The translations under genes and the position numbers were made by a program. A DNA stretch of 64,000 nucleotides, taken from contig LS997563.1 of the NCBI GenBank assembly GCA_000469685.2, positions 6,882,437-6,946,436 on the forward strand, written 5' to 3'. The stretch comes from Haemonchus contortus. Its lineage: Eukaryota; Nematoda; Chromadorea; Rhabditida; Trichostrongylidae. Positions within the stretch are counted from its first letter, which is position 1; every line of letters starts with the position of its first letter. Below are positions 1 to 9,880 of the stretch, piece after piece. The notes below the pieces were generated by a model, which made no database searches, was not told where the DNA came from, and saw only the letters and a program-made list of their open reading frames with translations.

Positions 1-229
1 CAAGAATTCGACGTGCTGAAATACCAACCTCTTCTGTAGTTATATGTTTTTTAAATTTGTATCAACACAAAAGAGTTTTCTATTTATCCGGACTTTCTCT
101 TCTTGCCCATGTGTAATGCCCCTTGGTATCCAATCCCTAGTTGTGTGTAGGTATGTTATACTCGACCCATTCATTTTCCTTTTTTTTTATAACTTTACGA
201 ATGGCAGAATTGAGTGCTCCAACGGAGCT

Positions 230-440
230 TTCAAAGAATGATCTTTCGGTGTAGTCCATCCTGCTTTGAGATGTGCCCCGCACCCGAGTCCATTCGAAAT
301 CGCAGTAGCGTTTGAAAGCGTAAGAAGCCCACACAATGGCCCCCAGCGATCAGTCGATGCTAGCGATGAACTGAGCAGCGTTTCCATCTCCTAGATGAAT
401 GGTACCAATTAACCGACCCTAAAGGAGTAGGAGGCTCTGT
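230..440 (-). repeat. tRNA-derived SINE, body fragment
   Basis: Read on the minus strand this matches the body of the dispersed SINE seen many times in the window: GGTTAATTGGTACCA, then a diverged copy of the GCACTGACTTG..CATCGGCTGG part, then CGAATGGACTCGG at the 3' side. A GC-rich block with CCCGGGATTGCAACCCGGG lies next to it (about 458-476) and could be a decayed head. It shares an interrupted order of blocks with the copies near 3.5, 27.1, 58.6 and 59.9 kb. Bases 1-229 hold nothing recognisable. Confidence 0.55.
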
Positions 441-601
441 TGATCTGGCTATGTAGCAGCCCGGGATTGCAACCCGGGACCGGGCTTGCGAGACTGCCCC
501 GCTTATTAGTATTGCTTCATCTCTTTCCTGGCCCAGAAACGCCGATGGGCACAGTTTCTTCAAAGTTTTTTTCTTTAAGCCAAGCACTTGAGGATACTTA
601 C

Positions 602-1706
602 CTTCACTTTATAACCGAAGTACGCCGTATCATCCAGTTTGATACCGGTATCATTAAATACAATGGGATCCCATACTTGTAGAAACTGCTCATCACGTGA
701 GCTACTATATATCATCAAGAGCAACCAGTTGAGGATTATAAGAAAATTGATCAACAAAACAATAGAATTCCAACAGAATTTATGTGAAGTAATTTTCAGG
801 ACGAAATCGGCACTAAAACATCGATGTAAGACAGGTTTCAGAATAAGAAACCAAAAAATTCTATCGAAGAATACAAAATTATGTACTGGCATAAGTGGAT
901 GTATCGGTAGAGGAAACTGTTTGTAATTATTAATAAAGAAAATATAAATGCACTCCCAAAAATCATTAATAAAGGCTCTCCCAAAGGTTGAACACGAAAC
1001 ATGCCAGTAGCCACAATGACTCCAGTAAAGTCGTTGGTAATTGTCACCTGTAATGATGTTTGTCAATGAGGTTCGTAATTTGCTGTGAATGTGAATTCCG
1101 GTAAACATAGCAACAAATAAACTAAAATTATTGAGGATAAGTCATTGGGCGCGATCAATCCCGGGAAGCTCCCACGCATGCAACCTCTACTCAGAAACGT
1201 CATAGCGTTGGAATGGGGATGTGGAATGGAAGCTCTAGTTAGCCTCGGCGGATGTCGATTCGTGATTCGAACCCGTGACTATGTGTGTGTAATGGTGCGC
1301 CGCTTACCACTGCTCCACCATCTCCCTAGACGGAGAAGATGGTGGCTGTGGCGCACTATCACAAGTAGGAGGAAAGTTTTTATATGATAAATACCGTATC
1401 AAAAACGAATTAAACAAACAAAACAGAGAGAACTTCGCCACATTTTGGGTTTTCTGATTTCTTCTCCAAAAAAAAAAACAGAAAACAGAAACATCGGATA
1501 CTTACCGGGGTAAGAAATAGGCAACACCAGGCTAGGACGATATCCTGTACTGCTGTCAATAGGAAAAAACATCGATAACCATGAACCCGTTTCAATGGAC
1601 AACGTATATAGATGATTAATAAAAACATGCCAGCTATAAGACCAAAAATACTCATGACTTTAATACCAGTACCGGCAGCATAAATGACGTCTTTGAATTG
1701 AGACAT
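602..1706 (-). CDS. Str-superfamily 7TM chemoreceptor gene 1 (5' exons 1-3, partial)
   Basis: Three exons of a nematode serpentine chemoreceptor: exon 1 1506-1706, exon 2 887-1047, exon 3 602-812; the 3' exons lie left of the window. Exon 1 encodes TM1 and TM2 with the paralogue signature CPLKRVHGYRCFFLL..LFLTP and ends CCG|GTAAGT in phase 0, as in all sister genes. Exon 2 (161 nt, the same length as in every sister) encodes TM3 ending NSFLYRYIHLC. Exon 3 encodes TM4 (FLIILNWLLLMIYSS) and ends AAG|GTAAGT. I chose the ATG at 1706 (MSQFKD) rather than 1730 because a TTCCAG acceptor lies four bases upstream and the sister proteins begin at this distance from TM1. The exon 2 donor would be CA|GTACAT, poorer than its paralogues. 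This is the most diverged of the five receptors; 191 residues are visible. Family is clear from context; the exact subfamily (str, srd or srj) is not. Confidence 0.75.
1225..1335 (-). repeat. tRNA-derived SINE head
   Basis: On the minus strand: a box A-like stretch TGGAGCAGTGGTAAGC, then GGCGCACCATTACACACAC, then a box B-like GGTTCGAATCA about 40 bases on. This is a pol III-type split promoter without a full tRNA fold. It lies in intron 1 of receptor gene 1. Confidence 0.6.
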
Positions 1707-1716
1707 CACTCTGGAA
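1707..1716 (-). promoter_or_regulatory. Candidate trans-splice or 5' intron acceptor of receptor gene 1
   Basis: Minus-strand TTCCAG is followed by AGTG and the chosen ATG. It could be a spliced-leader acceptor or the end of a 5' UTR intron; sequence alone cannot tell. Confidence 0.4.
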
Positions 1717-1739
1717 CATGAAGGATACAAATTGTAGCG

Positions 1740-4180
1740 TTAGTTAAGAGAAATACAATTTCGTGTATCGAAAACATCATCGAAAGATCGAAAGAGCAGA
1801 GACAGAAAAAATAAGAATTAGAAAAACAAAAAGCACAGAGTTCTTAGTTCTCTTTTTTTTGTTAGGATTGAGTTCGTCTTTGTACAGACAGGTCTTGGTC
1901 ACTAATGATTTATTCCTTAGCAGACATATTTGTCACTTCTTAGAGAGCTGCGGACCACTTGCTTATCAAACTCTACTAATTTTTCCCCAGAGAGAGGGGG
2001 AGCAAGGGAAGGGGGGCTGGGGTAGGAATTAACGTTTCTCATACAGCATGGTAATCCAAGATTATGAGAATTTTTTTCGAAATGACTAACAGAGCTTTAG
2101 TTCAAAGTTGTGGCCAAGACAAGAAAAGGTCACGGTAAAGGTAACGGTAGAAAGATTATCGACTTGCTCCAAAGAAACCACCCGCGACAGCCGGCTGGAG
2201 AACATAATCCTTGCCAAAACTACTGCAGGCACCGCTGTACCCTAGATGGGTGGCGGTACTTTTCCCCGAAAACTCACGACAAGCGGAACTGGCTCCGCAA
2301 CGACTACTGGCACATTCCGCTCGGAATTCAAAAATTTCCCTTCATTCACGTGAACGGCACGCGGAGCGGTTTTCGGGGAGAAGTTACCACGTCACTATCA
2401 GATGACCATATCTGCGGAGGAACTATAGAACAAAGCGAGCTGAGTTACATGAAAATTGGATTTGCCAATAAAGGATCAGCCATTTTTGAGCTATTCTATA
2501 CTGAGGTATCATCCGAAAAGACCAATAGCAACGATTAATGGTGACATTTGTCGTTCTTCACATAGTGAGGTGGACGAGGTAGTTATTTCGATAAAGTACA
2601 ACTCAGCCAGTACCTTTTATTTCTCGCCGTTTTTTTTGTCGGAATGACTAAAGGCTTTAAGAAACTGGTCAACCGTCATGAGGCCCATTCTGAGAAGAAT
2701 TGGAGTGTAGCGGTGAAGGGTGGATTTGTAGCCAGTCAAATGATTGAAAACCTCAAAAAAATCTCAGCCCGAAAACATTGCTAGTGCTTGAGCAAAATGG
2801 AAACCCATGAAATAGAGAAGTGTTTGTAAAAATCCGAGGTAAATAAAAAGCTGAAAGGTCGTGCATAATATGAGTCATACATGGTGATAAACAGTTATAA
2901 TTGCAGTAGTTATTGTCAGGTGTTTCTTTGTTCCTTAAGCCCTCTTGTATACTTTCTGTTCTCCTTTGAGTCGATTGCGTCTGATAAACAATCAAATTGA
3001 AAGATGATGTTGCTAGGGAGAAGATCAGTAAAATAAATAAAGAACTTCTGAACGTTTGCCAATTATCCGATAAATGTATGGAAAAAACTTGCTCGACATT
3101 TTTTTATGGCTATAAAAAAATGAGAAAAAATCTAATTCTGTCTAAGGAACGAGTTATGGATGGAGCTTCTGGAAGTGTTGGCTATGGTAAGACTTGCCAC
3201 TGCAGGTGTTACCTATTAAAGCGATTAATGGGTTTCTACTTTTCAAAGCCATAAAACTCAAGTACACGACGTTGCACTAGCGAATTACAGAGAAAATGCT
3301 TGATTTTCATTGAAAAACAGTCAACCGCCACATGAGTAAGTAGGTTGTAGAAAGTTCATGAGGGCGAAAAGTGCTTGTGTATTTTTCGGTACTATGAATA
3401 CATTCCCGTTCTGTCGGACGCGCAACGTCACGGGATCGAATACCGGATCGCTTTCCGCCTAGGACAACCAAACATTCCATCACTCCGGGATCGGTTAACT
3501 GGTACCAGACTCGTCTGGGAGGATAAAAGCACTGACTTGAACATCGGCTGGCCGCCGCAAGAAATTGTATAGGCCACATACGCATTCTATACTCCATAAG
3601 GACTCTGAATGGAAGTCGATCAGAGGCGCATGGCTCAGACTGGATTGGTTAACGCCCAGAAGCTCGATCCTTTATCCTTTCTGAATACATTCGACATTAT
3701 TCAAAATCAAACGATTCCCGGATTCTGTTAGGTGATGAAAGCTTTCTTCTTTCAGGTAATGAATCAGTCCTAAGCGGATTTTGATTCCTTTTTTTGACAT
3801 ACCCCATCTAAAATTAATGGGAAAGGATGTAGAGAGCAAGTTAGAAAAAGGCCTATCAAGCCATCAAATGACTATAGGATGATTCCGCTTTGATAATGTA
3901 CGAGGAAGTCATACATTAAAAAATTAGCGCAAATTAATAAATCCAATAATCTTTTATAATGCTAACTTGATGATAAAATCAAGCTATCACGAGCGAACAC
4001 GGATTTCAAGTTACCCGGTTGAGTATGGTAAAGGTGAGAGCAAAACCTTAATCCTGAAGCAAAAGAAAAGCTATTTTCAGTTCGTTCGAAACTATCTCAA
4101 CGTCTATGCAAAGCCCCGACTCATGTGCTCTGAGATTACTGTCAGGCTTATTTTATACATGACTTCTCATAGAGACTAGG
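1740..4180. other. Intergenic, no gene recognised
   Basis: No homology-like frame seen apart from a SINE copy near 3.4-3.6 kb. A 142-codon plus-strand open frame (2110-2538) has a basic start and no recognisable domain. Inside it is an imperfect hairpin: about 2252-2274 pairs with about 2369-2392 (shared TTCCCCGAAAAC on one side and its complement on the other), perhaps the termini of another short inverted-repeat element, but I could not define a target-site duplication. Confidence 0.5.
3390..3640 (+). repeat. tRNA-derived SINE, near full length
   Basis: Head with box B-like GGGATCGAATACCGG, then the body GGTTAACTGGTACCAGACTC, GGATAAAAGCACTGACTTG, CATCGGCTGGCCGCCGCAA, TTGTATAGGCCACATACGC and CTCTGAATGGAAGTCG at the 3' side. 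The best copy for defining the family in this window. Confidence 0.7.
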
Positions 4181-5260
4181 TTAGGTTGAATAAAAAGTTT
4201 TTCCATCTTTATTTCAAAAAGTCTTATTTTCATTAAAAGGGAATCTCAATTAGTAATATAGCCCCCATCGTGGTCCACAATTTATGTACAGCGACAAACC
4301 GTTTTTCGATTCCTGTGGCCCAGAACTGTGACAGCCGCGATTCGAAAAAGGTTGAAATCTCAGTTTCGAGTTTTGAGCGACCATCGAATTTTCTATCGCG
4401 TAAGCGATTCTTTGAAGCAAGAAACAAATGGTAATGGACGGAGCAAGATGTGGCGAACAAGGAGGATGGGGCAGCACTTCTCATCCATGTTTGCCAATTT
4501 TCTAACGAGACAATTTCGCAACATGCGGTCAAGCTTGTCGTGAAGTACACATGCCGAATAACGTCGGCCACACATTGTTGCTGAGAAACGTAAATCTCGG
4601 TGGTCACGTTGGTGCCCTCAGGAAGTAATTGGAAATAAAGCACGCTTTGGGAATCCCACCAACAACATAGCAAAACCTTAAACGATGTTGTTCACTTCTA
4701 GGCTGTCCTGGAGGTGGTACCTTTCTAGGCATCCATTGTCGATGTCGTTTATAGTTCACTGGTAAAAGACCCAGCTCTCGTCTCCAATAACGATTTTCTG
4801 GTTGCACCAGAGTGCCGTCGACAAATCGTGAAAAGTAGCAATTGGCTTCCTCATTAAAGCAGTGTGCAAAGTTCCGTCATTCAAGACAGAGACATCCAGT
4901 ACGAGGTTGTTCTTCGAACGAAATATTGCCTGAACAAAATCTCTGATACCAACGACTTACCGTGGGTTGAAATGCGATGACTTCTCTGAATGCGCCACAG
5001 ATATTTGCGCAGACAGCCGTCGATGGATTATAGCCTTATAGAAGTTCGTATTAGACGATAACTCTTAGACAGCTTCTGTCGACCGAGGTCACTATTGCGA
5101 AGCACTTGCAAGGACCTACTTCTATAATACCCAGGACTTGCCCCACAGTGCAGGTACGGGAACGATCTACCATAATCTATTAAGAAATCCTTCCGAGTGG
5201 TTTGACGAAAGAATCTAGAAGAAAAATGAAAATTCCGATCAAAACTTTTTACTCAACCAC
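4181..5260 (-). mobile_element. Decayed mariner transposon 1
   Basis: Minus-strand mariner transposase remains, spread over several frames: N-terminal helix-turn-helix piece VSRWYQRFCSGNISFE near 4.9 kb, catalytic VIGDESWVFY near 4.77 kb, CCWWDSQSVLYFQLLPEGTN near 4.65 kb, LPHPPCSPHLAPS near 4.46 kb, and a C-terminal piece FFESRLSQFWATGIEK near 4.3 kb. Short inverted termini are visible: GGTTGAATAAAAAGTTTT at the left and, on the opposite strand, GGTTGAGTAAAAAGTTTT at the right. Mariner transposases move DNA by cut and paste with a DD34D catalytic core. Frameshifts and stops make this copy non-functional. It lies between receptor genes 1 and 2. Confidence 0.75.
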
Positions 5261-6430
5261 AAGATAAGCTACGAGACCTCATGAAAAGTATGGGGACTCG
5301 TATTAAGCCACTTTTATGCTAACTTATAGGGTGGAGTGCGCACCGGAAATTACTAGAAATATACAGAAATTTTTGAAACCACCAACTTCGTGCTTGTACT
5401 CGTGGAGTGATTCAAATCTGATTTTGGTCGTGTACAACCCGGTCTCGAGGAAATATTTCGTATCTGACGGATTGCGTCCCAGCTTCACCCAAAGGCTGCT
5501 CAATCCGGACAGGGGAAATCGGTGAAACAGCTGCAACAGTCATTCTTCTAGCTTTCCACACCTTTTCACTTCTTCTACATTTTTTCATACAACATAGTGG
5601 GTGAGATTAGACTAGGAAAGTACTTTGCCCATAAAATTATCAGTTTGTTAATCTTTCGTGTGATACGTTCTAGGTACTTGTTACAACCTTTTGGTAATTA
5701 CTATCAAACAGAACAATATCAAGAATTAGTGTAATATGGCACGTACATGTAATTCATTTTCCAATTATAAGGTCTTTTTGTGGATAGCAATTTGATGTAA
5801 GAGAAATTAAAATCATCGAGGGGCAGGTGAAATTTCCTACAGCTGCATTCGTGGAAAAAGTTATACGTGGGCAGAAGACGAAAAACGCCCTTTTAGGCAG
5901 ACGAACGAGGTTCTCGTCAAGCGTTGTAATAGAAAAAAGTGATAAGCCGTGATAACAGTCTCCGTGAAGATATGATAAATCTGTGTAGCTTGAGGTAATT
6001 TACTTCTATTCAAGGAGATGTTATTTCCAATGATGTTAGTACACCTGGACTGAACTATATTGAATTAGATGTTCAATCAAGTATTTACACTACTTGACGA
6101 ATAGTGAATGCTGGTCTGATCAATAAAAAGAATCGTCCAGTATAAGCACTCGACTCGTGCAGGTAAATCATTGTGGCGTTCCAGGTCTAGGACTTCTCAG
6201 GGCTTGATATGGATTTGATATCTTAAGGTGGTCATGGTGTAGGTAATCCTGTTAACAGCTCAGTTCAGTCAACAGAAGGTCAAATTTAAGTCAGGGACCG
6301 CTAGGAAGGCTATGTCAATATAGCATAGGGTTGTAGACCTCAATAGTTATGTGAAGAAACCTGTGGGACTGCCTTACTTTCTCAGAAGCAGATCACTCTA
6401 GGATAGTCAACTTCGAAGTTTTCTCGTAGG
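5261..6430. other. Intergenic, nothing recognised
   Basis: AT-rich DNA with no frame, RNA gene or clear repeat that I can support. Confidence 0.5.
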
Positions 6431-6440
6431 TGATTAACTG

Positions 6441-6732
6441 GGGAGAACGTCCGTTGCGCGCGTCCGTCGAAAGTAGGTCAACCCGCCCATTTCGCGCGCG
6501 AAGCACCCAACCGAGGTTTCGAAATGACATTACAGTGCCACCAAGTGTCAGTTGAGCGAATGATTTGCTTTCATCCGTGTTATCTCTCTTTGAGCTGACC
6601 GCCATGGACCGAGCGCAAATCGTATGCCCCACCGACAACTGCGACGTCCGTCAAGTATCGCGGGTTGACCTACCGGACGCGACGACTGCGCCGTGACCTA
6701 GTTTCGACGAACGCGCGCAACGAAGCGCATCC
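6441..6732. mobile_element. Inverted-repeat element, family A copy 1 (Mutator-type MITE)
   Basis: About 291 bp with terminal inverted repeats of roughly 39 bp; both ends contain GTTGCGCGCGT, then CGTCGAAA, then TAGGTCA. It is flanked by a perfect 10-bp direct repeat, GATTAACTGG, at 6432-6441 and 6733-6742 (9 or 10 bp depending on where the element is said to begin). No transposase is encoded. A second copy, inverted, is at 49,287-49,566. The 9-10 bp duplication points to a Mutator-like transposase acting in trans; that is inference. Confidence 0.8.
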
Positions 6733-6742
6733 GATTAACTGG

Positions 6743-8611
6743 AGTCCAAGCATAGTAAAGACGGTACGGTCAACAGCGGCATTGAACTACTCGGCTAAAT
6801 AGTTTTCCAGCCCGAATCACTTGCATTTGAACTCATGTGATGTGTTGCTACTTACGTACTGCCCTCCGACGTTGACCAAGAAAACCATAGACCGAAGACC
6901 CTGTTCGGGTCCTGAAAGATTGCGATTTTTCCTCAAGGTCGAGGAGGTGACGGTGATGAGGTTGACAAACATGAGCAATTCATCGGTCTAAGAAAAAGAA
7001 CTGAAAAGAAGAATTTGATGGTGACCTTGATGATGAAAAGAAGCAATCCAATGTTGTTTAAGAAGATGTGGATTTGAGCCAAGTTGCAGTTAAGGAAGAT
7101 GGGGACATAACATGGACTTGCCTTCAAAACAGTACCGTGAAGCTCAACGGGTAAACCACTAGATCCATATAAAATTCTAATTCTTATGTTATAATGAAGC
7201 TAGAAATCATTCAAAGAAGCAGGTCCTAAGAAAAAACTTAAATTAATTGGCACATTCAGATCAGAACAAGAGGAAATTAGTTTCCCAAGAGAATGTCCTC
7301 TTCAATTCAGTTAAACGGTCAAAAAAATTGATATTTCCACCTGGCAATCAGGTAGCAAATGCATAGTATTAGCATGGCAATTCATTAAGATTAGGTTATA
7401 CAGTAATCGAGGTTAACATTTGCCAATCGGAGTTATAAAAAAAGCCATATGGGAAAGAATGAGGCCGTGAAGGGGTTTCAAGTAATGAATCCCTCCAATC
7501 TCATCCATCAAATTTAAAATACAATATCTTACCAATAAATGTGTTCCCCGATTTTCGAATTTCGCACGTGGTCATGATTTTGACATGTCTTCTTTGAATT
7601 CAGAGAATTTCTTTTTTTTTGCAAACGTTTCAATCCGCTACTCTTTCCAGTTCCTTTATTAATTCTCTTGAAGCATCTTTTAGTCATGGTCAACGGATTT
7701 CCGATAGATATTTTTTCCGATTCCGATTTCCGCCTTAATATTTTCACATAGCAAAGGTATGTTATGTGTTTGACTTACCTCAGTTATGCATACATCCAAA
7801 CTTTGGAGCATGTTTTGGGTTTGGAACTTTTCTGAGCCTTCTTGAAAGAAGTTCTCTACATCTAAAGAAGCGCAAATTCTGATGCTATGCGCTTTTAAAA
7901 TTCTTTTGTGAAGGATTCAGAGAAATTCTTTCTGAACTCTATGTATTGTAAACCTGGCTTTGACCATAATGAGCGCCTTCGAAGTCGAGCGTCGAACGGT
8001 CTTCTTGCGTCAACAGGTGCCGCACGGCGCTCGTGTACCGCGTTGACGGCGCTGACAGTCTTCGCGTTGGAGCGCGTTATTTTCTGAGCAGAGTCGCGCC
8101 AAGACTTATTACATGATGATGTACTTTCGTTTCATTATACCATAGAAGTTGAAGAAGAAAATACCAAATCCATCCGAAAAAACATCATAAAAAGTGAATA
8201 ACACAACTAAGGTGTCGATCAAGAAGTTCTTCTTTACCAGGTGAGCGGAATCGACCGACGACTCGCGTTCTCGCTGAGGCACTGGCGCTGAACGATGAGC
8301 GCTCAATTCTCAAGAGTCCTAATGAGCGGACCTCCACTCTTTCATTTCCAGTGCCATACTGTGCTCTAGTGCTCCTTCCATCGCCAGAGAAATGTAAAAG
8401 AAATCTTTTCTATCCAATGTAAAAACATTTCAACTAAAGAAGAATTCGCGCTGTAGAGTACTGCTGTAGTGAATATTCTTGCATGTTTCACTACGAATTC
8501 ACATTACACGTTACATTATCCGAGCGGAAATTTTATAATATTTACTTCAACAACGAGCAACAACAAGGAAAAACAGAACACGTATTAAAGCAAATCGTTA
8601 TAATTTAAACA
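6743..8611. other. Intergenic 3' of receptor gene 2
   Basis: No gene recognised. It contains the GC-rich block described separately at 7967-8328. From about 8500 the sequence matches the 3' flank of gene 3 (about 20,608-20,690), including a run of GAGCAACAACAA, marking the left end of the duplicated segment. Confidence 0.5.
7967..8328. repeat. GC-rich block bounded by a 9-bp direct repeat
   Basis: TAATGAGCG occurs at 7967-7975 and again at 8320-8328, enclosing 344 bp whose two ends are much richer in G+C than the surroundings. Good terminal inverted repeats are not visible, so whether it is a decayed element is uncertain. Confidence 0.3.
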
Positions 8612-9768
8612 TTACAATTTCTCTGTAGGAATGGATTTGACTCTAATAATTCGCGTCGTTGGGCTTGAAGATGATATTCCAACTTTTCTGCAGTTCATTG
8701 TGAATAGCGCAAGAATGAAGTTACGATAATCCTTTATAAAAGCCAGACTTATCAGCGGACTTGTCAAAGGAAATAGAGCCATCAGTATTCCTATTGTGAT
8801 GCCCAACCAATGAGGTGACGTGGCTCCAGTAAACAGTAGACCATACATTGTGTATAGTGGAATATGGAGAAGAACAATGGGGCATACAGTCTGAAACACA
8901 TCCCTAATTTAATAGTGCAAATTAACAGTTCTCAATTTGTCCAGACGCTCTGAAAGACGAAACTTCGATGACACACACAACTTTCGATAGATAAGCTCAC
9001 ACTATATTACATATTAAGAAAACTCATGAGAGAAGGTTCACAATCGGGGCTGACGGCGAGAAAAAGTGGATAGAATTTAGGCTTTATAATTCGCATATAA
9101 TTTCGAAAACGTCGATTCCAAATGTGAGCTAATACATTTCACGAACTAAGGTACATAAAGCCCTAATTTTTCAAGATCAAAATGATCAAGTTGGTTGACA
9201 ACCATTACTTTGAGACGCGGTTCACAATAGTTCTGATGCGTCTAGTTTCAGACGGATGATGGATTCCAGAGTAGTGCAAAAAAGGTGAGAAAAACGCGAG
9301 AAAGGGCGTAATCTAAGAGAAATGAGACTTCGGAAAAGTAGCAAAGGTAGGGGTGGACGAGATGGGACGACAAGAGTACACCCTGCTACAATAAGTTGCC
9401 TGCACGCAACTATGTGAATGGACAACTTTTACAGTCTTTACAACGCTTGGATAAATCGTCCGCCTTTGAGTGTGTACGCTGGCGCCCTATCCAGACGGTT
9501 TTTTACGGTAACCTCTTTTGTTATTCTTGAGGTCCACAGGCTCATAAGGAAGATATTCCAGGAACCAATTTCATTGTAAACGACGCCTTCAACTTTCAGC
9601 GAGGCAAGAACTGGATTCCTTCCGAATTGTTTTATACATCTCGAAAGATTCCACTTGAGTCGGCCACAGACAGTTGGTCTTTTCTTAGGCTGTTTCTAGC
9701 ATGTCGAAATATAAAAACTTCCAGCCCAAGAAACAAGATTTTCTCTCCAAGCGAGGGCAAGCAGGGTC

Positions 9769-9880
9769 TCGGTAGTGTAAGGGATAGAGCACGGTACCCG
9801 CATAGCACAATTACGGGATTGAATCCCGTATTTGTATCATCCGGGCACCTGCTCTTATCGCTTACACTACTGAGGCTGCC
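9769..9880. repeat. Fold-back tRNA-like repeat
   Basis: The left arm contains a tRNA 5'-half-like TAGTGTAAGGGATAGAGC, the centre is itself a palindrome ACGGGATTGAATCCCGT that doubles as a box B-like element, and the right arm is the complement (reverse complement reads CTCAGTAGTGTAAGCGATAA). The arms pair imperfectly over about 45 bases. Open frames on both strands across it (9627-9980) are a by-product of the palindrome. It lies in intron 4 of gene 2. Confidence 0.6.

Noticed and set aside
838..886. Extension of gene 1 exon 2 to its frame end
   Set aside because: Sister genes end this exon at the C after the IHLC/FQLC-like motif; a GT lies at the matching base.
2110..2538. 142-codon plus-strand frame as a small gene
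   Set aside because: No start context, domain or neighbour supports it, and it contains a hairpin typical of a repeat.
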